Source of the DNA: Aristolochia californica
Lineage: Eukaryota; Streptophyta; Magnoliopsida; Piperales; Aristolochiaceae
DNA length: 64,000 bases
Direction: 5' to 3'
Assembly: GCA_029961685.1 (NCBI GenBank)
Contig: JARWKL010000015.1
Coordinates: 18,040,801-18,104,800, forward strand
The position numbers and the translations under genes were made by a program. Of this stretch, positions 1 to 13,064 are shown piece after piece. Under the pieces are notes generated by a model. The model searched no databases and was not told where the DNA came from. It saw only the letters and a program-made list of their open reading frames with translations. Position 1 is the first letter of the stretch; every line of letters starts with the position of its first letter.

Positions 1-1
1 T

Positions 2-1763
2 GTGGTTGGATATTTACCAAACCCAAACAACCCAGTCTTTTCCTATCCTTCAAAATCACAAATACGTTTTGGAATTATCTCTCTCAGCATTTGTGCATTT
101 CCATTTTGGATCTTCAATTTTTTTTCAAATCAGAACTCGTCCCACTTTTCTCGCAAACAAAATGATCACAACAAAATGAAAATTATAGAGTTCATGTTTG
201 CAAAAAAATTTGAAAACTATAACAAATGTAAGTGAAGAAAATTATTTCACGCACTAAATATGAACTCCAAAGTTTTGTTCTCCATGTAAGGGAAATTCCA
301 CAAGTACAACCACTAATAGCATGGTGGAATTTTATAAGAAAGAGATTTCTAATTGATCCTAACATGTTTTAAATGTGGTGGATATGCATGCCAGAAACGT
401 GTTGAACATGCAAATAACCTAATGATCCAAAAATTTCAAGGAGAAGAAAAAATTAAATTCTCAAGTTAACGAGTGGTTGGATATTTACTAGAGCCAAACA
501 ACCCACTTTTTGCCTATCCTTCAAAATCACAGATACTTTTTGGAATTATATCTCTCCGCATTTGTGCATTTCCATTTTGGATGTTCAATTTTTTTTCAAA
601 TCCCAACTTGTCCCACTTTTCTCGTAAACAAAACGATCATTACAAAATGAAAATTTTAGAGTTCATTTTTGTAAAAAAATTTGAAAACTATAATAAATGT
701 AAGTCAAGAAAATTATTTCACGCTCTAAAATCAAAGTTTTGTTATCCATGTTTGGGAAATTCCACTAGTACAACCCCTAATAGCATGGTGGAATTTTGTA
801 AGAAAGAGATTTCTAATTGATACTAACATGTTTCAAATGTGGTGGATATGCATGCCAGAAACATGTTGAAGATGCAAAGGACCTAATGATCCAAAAATTT
901 CAAGGAGTAGAAAGAAATTAAATTCTCAAGTTAACGTGTGGTTGGATATTTACCTGAGCCAAACAACCCACTTTTTGCCTATCCTTCAAAATCACAGATA
1001 TCATTTCGAATTATCTCTCTCAGCATTTTTCCATTTCCATTTTGGATGTTCGATTCTTTTTCAAATCTAAACTTGTCCCACTTTTTCGTAAAGAAAATGA
1101 TCACAACAAAATAAAAATTTTATGAGTTCATGTATGCAAAAAAATTTGAAAACTATAATAAATTTAAGTGAAGAAAATTATTTCACGCACTAAAAATGAA
1201 CTCCAAAGTTTTGTTATCCATGTTTAGCAAATTCCACAAGTACAACCCCTAATAGCTTGGTGGAATTTTGTAAGAAAGAGATTTCTTATTGATCTTAACA
1301 TGTTTTAAATGTGGTGGATTTGCATGCACGAAACATGTTGCAGATGCAAATGACCTAATGATCCAAAAATTTTGAGTAGAAAAAAATAAAATTATCAAGT
1401 TAACGTGTGGTTGGATATTTACCGAACCCAAACAACCCACTTTTTGCCTATCCTTCAAAATCACAAATACTTTTTGGAATTATCTCTCTCAATATCTGTG
1501 CATTTCCATTTTGGGTCTTCAATTTTTTTTCAAATCCAAACTCGTCCACTTTTCTCGCAAACAAAATGTTCACAACAAAATGAAAATATTAGAGTTCATG
1601 TATGCAAAAGCTTGGTGGAATTTATAAGAAAGAGATTTCTAATTGATCCTAACATGTTTTAAATGTGGTGGTTATGCATGCCAGAAACATGTTGAAGATG
1701 GAAATGACCTAATGATCCAAAAATTTAAAGGAGTAGAAAAAAATTATATTCACAAGTTAACAT
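2..1763 (+). repeat. Divergent monomers U1-U4
   Basis: Unit starts are 2, 473, 938 and 1407. The first three are near full length (471, 465 and 469 bp). The fourth is a 357 bp deletion derivative listed separately. Neighbours differ by many scattered substitutions and no local higher-order period is evident. The left end of the window starts one base before a unit boundary. Confidence 0.9.
1407..1763 (+). repeat. Internally deleted monomer U4 (357 bp)
   Basis: The unit jumps from the A-tract (gagttcatgtatgcaaaa) straight to gcttggtggaatt at about 1609. It has lost about 115 bp, including the ttcacgcac, ccatgtttggg and ccactagtac boxes. At most a single shared base is seen at the junction. 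The following unit starts in normal phase. Confidence 0.9.
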
Positions 1764-3648
1764 GTGGTTGGATATTCACTAGAGCCAAACAACCCACTTT
1801 TTCCCTATCCTTCAAAATCACAAATACTTTTTGGAATTATCTCTCTCAGCATTTGTAAATTTCCATTTTGGACATTCAATTTTTTTTCAAATCCAAACTT
1901 CTCCCACTTTTATCGTACACAAAACGATCACAACAAAATGAAAATTTTAGATTTCATGTATGAGAAAAAATTTGAAAACTATAATAAATATAAGTGAAGA
2001 AATTTATTTCACGCACTAAAAATGAACGCCAAAGTTTTGTTATCCATATTCTGGAAATTCGACTAGAACAACCCCTAATAGCTTGGTAGAATTTTATAAG
2101 AAAGAGATTTTTAAAATATACTAAATTGTTTTAAATGTGGCGAGTATGCATGCCAAAAACATGTTGTAGAGGCAAATGACCTTATAATCCAAAAATTTCA
2201 AGGAGTAGAAAAAACTTAAATTCTCAAGTTAACGTGTGGTTGGATGTTGAACAAAGCCAAACAACCCACTTTTTGCCTATCCTTCAAAATAATAGATACT
2301 TTTTGGAATTATCTCTCTCAGCATTTGTGCATTTCCATTTTGGACGTTAAATTTTTTTTCAAATCCAAACTTGTTCAACTTTTCTCGTAAAGAAAACTAT
2401 CACAAAAAAATGAAAATTATAGAGTTCACGAATGCAAAAAAATTGTAAACTGTAATAAATGTAAGTGAAGAAAATTATTTCTTCCACTAAAAAAGAACTT
2501 CAAAGTTTTGTTATCCATGTTTGGGAAATTCCACTAGTACAACCCCTAATAGCTTGGTGGAATTTTGCAAAAAAGAGATTTCTAATTGATCCTAACATGT
2601 TTCAAATGTGGTGGATATGCATGCCAGAAACATGTTGAAGATGCAAAAGACCTATTGATCCTAAAATTTCGAGTAGAAAAAAATTAAATTCTCATGTTAA
2701 TGTGTGATTGCATATTTACCAGAGCCAACCAACCCACTTTTTGCGTACCCTTCAAAATCACAGACACTTTTTGGAATGATCTCCCTCAGCATTTATGCAT
2801 TTCCATTTTGAACGTTCAATTTTTTTTTCAAATCCAAACTTGTCCCACTTTTCTCGTAAAAAAAACGATCACAACAAAATGAAAATTTTAGAGTTCATGT
2901 AAGCAAAAAAATTTTAAAACTACAACAAATGTAGGGGACGAAAATTATTTCACGCACTAAAAATGAACGCCAAAGTTTTATTATCCATTTTTTTGAAATT
3001 CCACTAGTACAACCCCTAATAGCTTGGTGGAATTTTATAACAAAGAGATTTCTAATTGATCCTAACATGGTTTAAAGGTGGTGGATATGCGTGACAGAAA
3101 CATGTCATAGATGCAAATGACCTAATGATCCAAAAATTTCAAGGAGTAGAAAAAAATTAAACTCTCAAGTTAACATGTGGTTGGATGTTTACCAGAGCCA
3201 AACAACCAACTTTTTTCCTATCCTTCAAAATCACATATACAATTTCGAATTATCTCTCTCAGCATTTGTGCATTTCCATTTTGGATGTTCAACCCTTTTT
3301 CAAATCCAAACTTGTCCCACTTTTCTCGTAAACAAAATGATCACAACAAAATGAAAATTATAGAGTTCACGTATCCAAAAAAATTTGAAAACTATAATAA
3401 ATGTAAGTGAAGAAAATTATTTCTTGCACTAAAAATGAACTCCAAAGTTTTGTTATCCATGTTTGTGAAATTCCACTAGTACAACCCCTACTAGCCTAGT
3501 GGAATTTTATAAGAAAGAGATTTCTAATTGATTCTAACATGATTAAAATGTGGAGGATAAGCATGCCAGAAACATGTTGAAGATTGAAATGACCTAATGA
3601 TCCAAAAATTTCAAGGAGTAGAAAAAAATTAAATTTTCAAGTTAACAT
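1764..3648 (+). repeat. Four-monomer HOR, copy 1 (1.885 kb)
   Basis: Units start at 1764, 2236, 2704 and 3177. Diagnostic variants pair each with the unit four places later. U5 and U9 share the 3' tail ggtagaat...gatttttaaaatat and gtggcg(a/g)gtatgc. U6 and U10 share caaaataatagatac and gtaaagaaaactatcac. U7 and U11 share the rare gcatatttacc start and a caaaagacctattgatcc tail. U8 and U12 share the start gttggatgtttacc, the attttcgaattatc-like change and gagttcacgtatcc. The period is 1885-1886 bp for all four pairs. Confidence 0.85.
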
Positions 3649-5535
3649 GGGGTTGGATATTTACCATTGCCAAACAATCCATTTTTTACCTACCCTTCAA
3701 AATCACATAAACTTTTTGGAATTATCTCTCTTAGCATTTGTGCATTTCCATTTTGGACGTTCAATTTTTTTTCAAATCCAAACTTGTCCCACTTTTCTCA
3801 TAAACCAAACGATCACAACAAAATGAAAATTTCAGAGTTCATGTGTGCATAAAATTTTGAAAACTGTAATAAATGTAAGTGAAGAAAATTATTTCATGCA
3901 CTAAAAATGAACGCCAAAGTTTTGTTATCCATGTTTTGGAAATTCCACTAGAACAACCCCTAATAGCTTGGTAGAATGTTATAAGAAAGAGATTTTTAAA
4001 ATATCCTAAATTATTTTAAATGTGGCGGGTATGCATGCCAAAAACATGTTGTAGAGGCAAATGACCTTATGATCCAAAAATTTCAAGGAGTAGAAAAAAA
4101 ATAAATTCTCAAGTTAACGTGCGGTTGGATATTTACCAGAGCCAAACAACCCACTTTTTGCCTATCCTTCAAAATAATAGATACTTTTTGGAATTATCTC
4201 TCTCAGCATTTGTGCATTTCCATTTTGGACGTTAAGTTTTTTTTCAAATCCAAACTTGTTCCACTTTTCTCGTAAAGAAAACTATCACAAAAAAATGAAA
4301 ATTATAGTGTTCATGAATGCAAAAAAAATTGTAAACTATAATAAATGTAAGTGAAAAAAATTATTTCTTCCACTAAAAAAGAACTTCTAAGTTTTGTTAT
4401 CCATGTTTGGGAAATTCCACTACTACAACCCCTAATAGCTTGGTGGAATTTTGGAAGAAAGAGATTTCTAATTGATCCTAACTTTTTTCAAATGTGGTGG
4501 ATATGCATGGCTGAAACATGTTGAAGATGCAAAAGACCTATTGATCCTAAAATTTCGAGTAGAAAAAAATTAAATTCTCATGTTAACGTGTGGCTGCATA
4601 TTTACCAGAGCCAAACAACCCACTTTTTGCCTACCCTTCAAAATCAAAGACACTTTTTGGAATGATCTCCTTCATCATTTATGCATTTCCATTTTGAACG
4701 TATAATTTTTTTTTCAAATCCAAACGTGTCCCACTTTTCTCGTAAACAAAACGATCACAACAAAATGAATATTTTAGAGTTCATGTATGCAAAAAAAATT
4801 TAAAACTACAACAAATGTAAGGGAAGAAAATTATTTCACGCACTAAAAATGAACGCCAAAGTTTTGTTATCCATTTTTTGGAAATTCCACTAGTACAACC
4901 CCTAATAGCTTGCTGGAATTTTATAAGAAAGAGATTTCTAATCGATCCTAACATGCTTTAAAGGTGGTGGATATGCGTGACAAAAACATGTCGAAGATGC
5001 AAATGACCTAATGATCCAAAAATTTCAATGAGTAGAAAAAAATTAAACTCTCAAGTTAACGTGAGGTTGGATGTTTACCAGAGCCAAACAACCCACTTTT
5101 TTCCTATCCTTCAAAATCACAGATACATTTTCGAATTATCTCTCTCAGCATTTGTGCATTTCCATTTTGGATGTTCAACTTTTTTTCAAATCCAAACTTG
5201 TCCCACTTTTCTTGTAAACAAAATGATCACAACAAAATGAAAATTATAGAGTTCACGTATCCAAAAAAATTTAAAAACTATAATAAGTGTAACTGAAGAA
5301 AATTATTTCATGCACTAAAAATGAACTCCAAAATTTTGTTATCCATGTTTGGGAAATTCTACTAGTACAACCCCTAATAGCTTGGTGGAATTTTACAAGA
5401 AAGAGAGTTCTAATTGATCCTAACATGTTTTAAATGTGGTGGATATGGATGCCAGAAACATGTTGAAGACGCAAATGACCTAATGTTCCAAAAATTTCAA
5501 GGAGTAGAAAAAAAAATGAATTCTCAAGTTATCGT
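3649..5535 (+). repeat. Four-monomer HOR, copy 2 (1.887 kb)
   Basis: Units start at 3649, 4121, 4590 and 5063. Each matches the unit 1885-1886 bp upstream through the variants given for copy 1. Substitutions between the copies are visible but far fewer than between adjacent units. Only two copies are present. U15-U16 (6477, 6949) resemble the first two members again and may be the remnant of a third. Confidence 0.85.
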
Positions 5536-6476
5536 GTGTTTGGATATTTACCAGATCCAAATGACCCACTTTTTACCTATCCTTCAAAATCACATATAGT
5601 TTTTGGAATATTCTCTCTGAGCATTTGTGCATTTCCATTTTGGATGTCCAATTTTTTTTCAAATCAAAACTTGTACCATTTCTTGTTCACAAAACGACCA
5701 CCTTAAAATGAAAATTTTAGAGTTCATGTATGCAAAAAAATTTAAAAACTATATTAAATTTAAGTGAAGAAAATTATTTAACGCACTAAAAATGAACTCC
5801 AAAGTTTTGTTATCCATGTTTGGGAAATTCCACTAGTACAACCACTAATAGCTTGGTGGAATTTTATAAGTAAGATATTTCTAATTGATCCTACCATGTT
5901 TTAAATGTGGTGGATATGGATGCCAAAAACATGTTCAAGAAGGAAATGACCTAATGATCGAAAAATTTCAAGGAGTAGAAAAAAATTAAATTCTCAAGTT
6001 AACATGTGGTTGGATATTTACCAGAGCCAAACAACCCACATTTTGCCTATCCTTCAAAATCACCGATACTTTTTGGAATTATCTCTCTCAGCATTTGTGC
6101 ATTTCCATTTTGGACGTTCAATTTTTTTTCAAATCCAAACTTGTCCCACTTTCCTCGTACACAAAATTATCAGAACAAAATAAAAATTTTAGACTTCATG
6201 TATGAGAAAAAATTTTAAAACTATAATAATTGTAAGTGAAGAAAATTATTTCACGCACTAAAAATGAACTCCAAAGTTTTGTTATCCATGTTTGTGAAAT
6301 TCCACTAGTACAACCCCTAATATCTTGGTGGAATTTCATAAGAAAGAGATTTCAAATTGATCCTAACATCTTTTAAATATGGTGGATATGCATGCCAGAA
6401 ACATGTTGAAGATGCAAATGACCTAATGATCCAAAAATTTCAAGGAGTAGAAAAAATTAAATTCTCAAGTTAACGT
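5536..6476 (+). repeat. Monomers U13-U14
   Basis: Two ordinary full-length units start at 5536 and 6006, between the 1.885 kb HOR pair and the amplified subfamily. U13 has a gtgtttggatatttaccag start and U14 carries the tttggacgttc variant and cgtacacaaaat, which also occurs in U5 at 1914. Nothing else is seen. Confidence 0.85.
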
Positions 6477-7116
6477 TTGGTTGGATATTTACCATAGCCA
6501 AACAACCCACTTTTTGCCTACCCTTCAAAATCACAGAAACTTTTTGGAATTATCTCTCTCAGCATTTGTAAATTTTCATTTTGGACGTTCAATTTTTTTT
6601 CAAATCCAAACTTGTCCCACTTTTCTCGTAAACAAAACGATCACAACAAAATGAAAATTTTAGAGTTCATGTATGCAAAAAAAATTGTAAACTATAATAA
6701 ATGTAAGTGAAGAAAATTATTTCATGCACTAAAAATGAAAGCCAAAGTTTTGTTATCCATGTTTGGGAAATTCCACTAGAACAACCCTTAATAGCTTGAT
6801 AGAATTTTATAAGAAAGAGATTTTTCAAATATCCTAAATTGTTTTAAATGTGGTGGGTATGCATGCCAAAAACATGTTGATGATGCAAATAACCTTATGA
6901 TCCAAAAATTTCAAGGAGTAGAAAAAAATTAAATTCTCAAGTTAACCTGTGGTTGGATATTTACCAGAGCCAAACAACCCACTTTTTGCCAATACTTCAA
7001 AATAACAGATTCCTTTTTGAATTATCTCTTTCAGCATTTGTGCATTTCCATTTTGGACGTTAATTTTTTTTTCAAATCCAAACTTGTCCCACTTTTCACG
7101 TAAACAAAACTATCAC

Positions 7117-7130
7117 AAAAAAAAAAAAAA
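7117..7130 (+). repeat. A14 homopolymer in U16
   Basis: A run of 14 A follows ctatcac where other units read acaaaatgaaaa or acaaaaaaatgaaaa. The atg has been lost into the run. The adjacent unit has the same 14 A tract at 7588-7601, so one was probably copied with its monomer. Confidence 0.9.
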
Positions 7131-7587
7131 TTTAGAGTTGATGTGTGCAAAAAATTTGAAAACTGTAATAAATGTAAGTGACGAAAATTATTTCACTCTC
7201 TAAAAATGAACGCCAAAGTTTTGTTATCCATGTTTTGGAAATTCCACTAGAACAACCCCTAATAGCTTGGTAGAATTTTATAAGAAAGACATTTTTAAAA
7301 TATCCTAAATTGTTTTAAATGTGGTGGGTATGCATGCTAGAAACACGTTAAAGATGCAAATGACCTTATGATCCAAAAATTTCAAGGAGTAGAAAAAAAT
7401 TAAATTCTCAAGTTAACGTGTGGTTGGATATTTACCAGAGCCAAACAACCCACTTTTTTCCTATCCTTCAAAATAATAGATATTTTTTGGAATTATCTCT
7501 CTCAGCATTCGTGCATTTCCATTTTGGACGTTCAAATTTTCTTCAAATCCAAACTTGTCCCACTTTTCTCGTAAAAAAAACTATCAC

Positions 7588-7601
7588 AAAAAAAAAAAAA
7601 A
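7588..7601 (+). repeat. A14 homopolymer in U17
   Basis: The second A14 run lies in the same monomer position, 471 bp after the one at 7117. Equal length and position support duplication of one monomer from the other. Independent slippage in a slip-prone site is the alternative. Confidence 0.9.
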
Positions 7602-10600
7602 TTTAGAGTTCATGTCTGCAAAAATATTTGTAAACTATAATAAATTTATGGGAAGAAAATTATTTCATGATCTAAAAATGTACTCCAAAGTTTTGTTATC
7701 CATGTTTGGGAAATTCCACTAGTACAACCCCTAATAGCTTTATGTAATTTTATAAGAGAGAGATTTCTAATTGATCCTAACATGTTTTAAATGTGGTAGA
7801 TATGCATACTGGAAACATGTTGAAGATGCAAATGACCTAATGATCCATAAATTTCAAGGAGTAGAAAAAAAATTAAACTCTCAAGTTAAAGTGTGGTTTG
7901 ATATTTACCGTAGCCAAACAACCAACTTTTTGCCTATCCTTCAAAATAACAGAAACTTTTTGGAATTATCTCTCTCAGCATTTGTGCATTTCCATTTTGG
8001 ACGTTAAATTTTATTTCAAATCCAAACTTGTCCCACTTTTCTCGTAAACAAAACTATCACAAAAAAATGAAAATTTTAGAGTTCGTGTATGCAAAAAATT
8101 TGAAAACTATAATAAATGTAAGTGAAGAAAATTATTTCAGGCACTAAAAATGAACGCCAAAGTTTTGTTATCCATGTTTGGGAAATTCCACTAGAACAAC
8201 CCCTAATAGCTTGGTAGAATTTTATAAGAAAGAGATTTTTAAAATATCCAAAATATTTTTAAATGTGGTGGGTATGCATTCCAGAAACAAGTTGAAGATG
8301 CAAATGACCTTATGATCCAAATATTTCGAGTAGAAAAAAATTAAATTCTCAAGTTAACATGTGGTAGGAGATTTACCAGAGCCAAACAACACACTTTTTG
8401 CCAATCCTTCAAAATAACAGAAACTTTTTGGAATTATCTCTCTTAGAATTTGTGCATTTCCATTTTGGACGTTAAATTTTTTTTCAAATCCAAACTTGTC
8501 CCACTTTTCTCGTAAACAAAACTATCACAAAAAAAATGAAAATTTTAGAGTTCATGTATGCAAAAAATTTGAAAACTATAATAAATGTAAGTGAAGAAAT
8601 TTATTTCAGGCACTAAAAATGAACGCCAAAGTTTTGTTATCCATGTTTGGGAAATTCCACTAGAACAACCCCTAATAGGTTGGTAGAATTTTATAAGAAA
8701 GTGATTTTTAAAATATACAAAATATTTTTAGATGTGGTGGGTATGCATTCCAGAAACAAGTTGAAGATGCAAATGACCTTATGATCCAAAAATTTCAAGG
8801 AGTAGAAAAAAATTAAATTCTCAAGTTAACGTGTGGTTGGATATTTACCAGAGCCAAACAACACACTTTTTGCCAATCCATCAAAATAACAGATACTTTT
8901 TGGAATTATCTCTCTCAGCATTTGTGCATTTCCATTTTGGACGTTAAATTTTTTTTCAAATCCAAACATGTCCCCCTTTTCTCGTAAACAAAACTATCAC
9001 AAAAAAAAGAAAATTTTAGAGTTCATGTATGCAAAAAATTTGAAAACTATAATAAATGTAAGTGAAGAAAATTATTTCACGCACTAAAAATGAACGCCAA
9101 AGTTTTGTTATCCATGTTTGGGAAATTCCACTAGAATTACCCCTAATAGCTTGGTAGAATTTTACAAAAAAGAGATTTTTAAAATATCCAAAATATTTTT
9201 AAATGTGGTGGGTGTGCATTCCAGAGACAAGTTGAAGATGCAAATGATCTTATGATCCAAAAATTTCAAGGAGTAGAAAAAAATTAAATTCTCAAATAAA
9301 AGTGTGGTTGGATATTTACCAGAGCCAAACAACCCACTTTTTTCCTATGCTTCAAAATCACAGATACATTTTCGAATTATCTCTCTCAGCATTTGTGCAT
9401 TTCCATTTTGGATGTTCAATTTTTTTTTCAAATCCAAACTTGTCCCACTTTTTTTGTAAAGAAAATGATCATCACAAAATGAAAATTTTAGAGTTCATGC
9501 ATGCAAAAAAAATTGAAAACTATAATAAATGTATGTGACAAAAATTATTTCACGCACTAAAAATGAACTGCAAAGTTTTTTTATCCATGTTTGGGAAATT
9601 CCACTAGTACAACCCCAAATAGCTTGGTGGGATTTTGTAAGAAAGAGATTCTAATTTATCCTAACATGTTTAAAATGTGGTGGATATGCATGCCAGAAAC
9701 ATGTTGAAGATGCAAATGACCTAATGATCCAAAATTTCGAGTGGAAAAAAATTAAATTCTGAAGCTAACATGTGGTTGGATATTTACATGAGCCAAACAA
9801 CCTACTTTTTGCCTATCCTTAAAAATCACAGTGATTTTTTGAATTATCTCTCAGTATTTGTGCATTTCCATTTTGGATGTTTAATTTTTTTTCAAATCCA
9901 AACTTCTCCCATTTTTCTCGAAAACTAAATGATCACAACAAAATGAAAATTTTAGAGTTCATGTGTGCATAAAATTAGAAAACTATAATAAACGTAAGTG
10001 AAGAAAATTATTTCACGCACTCAAAATGAACTCCAAAGTTTTGTTATACATGTTTCGGAAATTCCACTAGTACAACCCCTAATAGCTTGGTGGAATTTTA
10101 TAAGAAAGAAATTTCTAATTGATCCTAACATATTTTAAATGTGGTGGATATGCATGCCGGAAACATGTTGAAGATGGAAATGACCTAATGATCCAAAAAT
10201 TTCAAGGAATAGAAAAAAATTAAATTCTCAAGTTAAAGTGTGGTGGGATATTTACCGAAGCCAAACAACCCACTTTTTGCCTATCCTTCAAAATCATAGA
10301 TACTTTTTGGAACTATCTCTCTCAGCATTTGTGCATTTCCTTTTTGGAAGTTCAATTTTTTTTCAAATCCAAACTTGTCCCACTTTTCTCCTACACAAAA
10401 CGATCACAACAAAATGAAAATTTTAGAGTTCAAGTTTGCAAAATAAATTGAAAACTATAATAAAAGTAAGAGAAAATTTATTTCACGCACTAAAAATGAA
10501 CTCCAATGTATTGTTATCCATCTTTGGGAAATTCCACTAGTACAACCCCTAATAGCCTCTTCGAATCTTATAAGAAAGAGATTTCTAATTGATCCTAACA

Positions 10601-13064
10601 TGTTTTAAATGTGGCTGATATGCATGCCAAAAACATGTTGAAGATGCAAATGAGCTAATGATCCAAAAATTTCAAGGAGTAGAAAAAATTTAAATTCTTA
10701 AATTAATGTGTGGTTGGATATTTACCGGAGCCAAACAACCCACTTTTTGCCTTTCCTTCAAAATTATTGATACTTTTTGGAATTATCTCTCTCCGCATTT
10801 GTGCATTTCAATTTTGAATGTCAAATTTTTTTTTCAAATCCAAACTTGTCCCACTTTTCTCGTAATCAAAATGATCACAACAAAATGATAATTTTAGAGT
10901 TCATGTTTTGCAAAAAAAATTGAAAACTATAATAAATGTAAGTGAGGAAAATTATTTCACGCACTAAATATGAACTCCAATGTTTGGTTACCCATGTTTG
11001 GGAAATTCCACTTGTACAAGCACTAATAGCATGGTGGAATTTGATGAGAAAGAGGTTTCTAATTGATCCTAACATGTTTTAAATGTGGTGGATATGCATG
11101 CCAGAAACAAGTTGAAGATGCAAATGACCAAATGATCCAAATATTTCAAGGAGTAAAAAAAAATTAAATTCTCAAGTTAATGTGTGGTTGGATATTTACC
11201 AGAGCCAAACAACCCACTTTTTGTCTATCCTTCAAAATCACAGATACTTTTTGGAATTATCACTATCAGCATTTGTGCATTTCCATTTTGGATGTTAAAT
11301 TTTTTTTCAAATCCAAACTGTTCCCACTTTTCTCGTAAACAAAACAATCACAACAAAATGAAAATTTTAGAGTTCATGTTTGCAAAAAAATTTGAAAACT
11401 ATAATAAATGTAAGTGAAGAAAATTATTTCACGCACTAAAAATAAACTCCAAAGTTTTGTTATCCATGTTTGGGAAATTCCACTACTACAACCCCTGATA
11501 GCATGGTGGAATTTTATAAGAAAGAGATTTCTAATTGAACCTAACTTGTTTTAGATGTGGTGGATATGCATGCCAAAAACATGTTGCAGATGCAAATGAC
11601 GTAATGATCCAAAATTTTCAAGGAGTAGAAAAAAATTAAATTCTCAAGCTAACGAGTTGTAGGATATTTACCAGATCCAAACAACACACTTTTTGCCTAT
11701 CCTTCAAAATCACAGATACTTTTTTGAATTATCTCTCTGTGCATTTTTGCTATTCCATTTTGGATCTTCATTTTTTTTTTTAAATCCAAACTTATCCCAC
11801 TTTTCTCCTAAAGAAAACGATCACAAAAAAATGAAAATTTTAGAGTTCATGTATGCTAAGAAATTTGAAAACTATAATAAATGTATGTGAAGAAAATTAT
11901 TTCTTGCACTAAAAATGAACTCAACAGTTTTGTTATCCATGTTTGGGAAATTCCACTAGTACAACCCCCAATAGCTTGGTCGAATTTTATAAGAAAGAGA
12001 TATCTAATTTATCCTAGCATGTTTTAAATGTGGTGGATATGCACGCCAGAAACATGTTGAAGATACAAATGACCTAATGATCCAAAAAATTGGAGTAGAA
12101 AAAAATTAAATTCCCAAGATAACGTGTGGTTGGATATTTACCAGAGCCAAAAAACCCACTTTTTGCCTATCCTTCAAAATCACAGATACTTTTTTGAATT
12201 ATCTCTCTCAGCATTTGTGCATTAACATTTTGGATGTACAATTTTTTTTCAAATCTAAACTTATCCCACTTTTCTCGAAAGCAAAATGATCTCAACAAAA
12301 TAAAAATTTTAAAGTTCATGTATGCATAAAAATTTGAAAACAATAATAAACGTTAGTGAAGAAAATAATTTCATGCACAAAAAATAAACTCCAAAGTGTT
12401 GTTATCCATGTTTGGGAAATTCCGCTAGTACAACCCCTAATAGCATGGTGGAATATTGTAAGAAAGAGATTTCTAATTGATCCTAACATGTTTCAAATGT
12501 GGTGGATATGCATGCCAGAAACATGTTGAAGATGCAAAGGACCTAATGATCCAAAAATTTCAAGTAGAAAAAATTAAATTCTCAAGTTAACGTGTGGTTG
12601 GATAATTACTCGAGCCAAACAACCCACTTTTTGGCTATCCTTCAAAATCACAGGCATTTTTTGGAATTATCTCTCTCAGCATTTTTGCATTTCCATTTTG
12701 GACGTTCAATTGTTTTTCAAATTCAAACTTGCCCAACTTTTCTCGAAAACAAAAGATCACAACAAAATGAAAATTTTAGAGTTCATGTATGCAAAAAAAT
12801 TTGAAAACGATAACAAATGTAAGTGAAAAAAATTATTTTACACACTAAAAATGAACTCCAAAGTTCTGTTATCCATGTTTGGGAAATTCCACTAGTACAA
12901 CCCCTAATAGCTTGGTGGAATTTTAGAAGAAAAAGATTTCTAATTGATCCTAACATGTTTTAAATGTGGTGGATATGCATGCCAGAAACTTGTTGAAGAT
13001 TCCAATGACCCAATGATCCAAAAATATCAAGGAGTAGAAAAAAATTAAATTTTCAAGATAACGT

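Larger units (their letters stand above)
6477..9303 (+). repeat. Locally amplified subfamily, U15-U20
   Basis: Units start at 6477, 6949, 7420, 7893, 8361 and 8833. Most share a variant 3' third (tagaacaaccc, tagcttg(g/a)tagaatttt, gatttttaaaatatcc, gtggtgggtatgcat) and a middle variant (ttttggacgttaaatttt, aaaactatcac). U19 and U20 are close relatives one period apart, with shared ccagaaacaagttg and actttttgccaatcc. The block looks like recent single-monomer expansion of the U6/U10 type, in contrast to the four-monomer expansion just upstream. Confidence 0.8.

Noticed and set aside
2..235. Recurrent 77-84 codon frame beginning Val-Gly-Tyr-Leu-Pro-Glu-Pro-Asn-Asn after a GTG, seen in over twenty units
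   Set aside because: It repeats with the satellite period, starts at GTG with no ATG context, is frameshifted or stopped in most units, and overlaps equally open frames in the other two phases. It is a compositional by-product, not a gene family.
5414..5599. Recurrent peptide with Cys-Phe-Lys-Cys-Gly-Gly-Tyr-Ala-Cys-Gln-Lys-His, resembling a zinc knuckle
   Set aside because: The spacing is CX2CX4CX2H rather than the CX2CX4HX4C of retroviral or retrotransposon knuckles. It comes from the box around gtggtggatatgcatgcc in every monomer, with stops on both sides in most.
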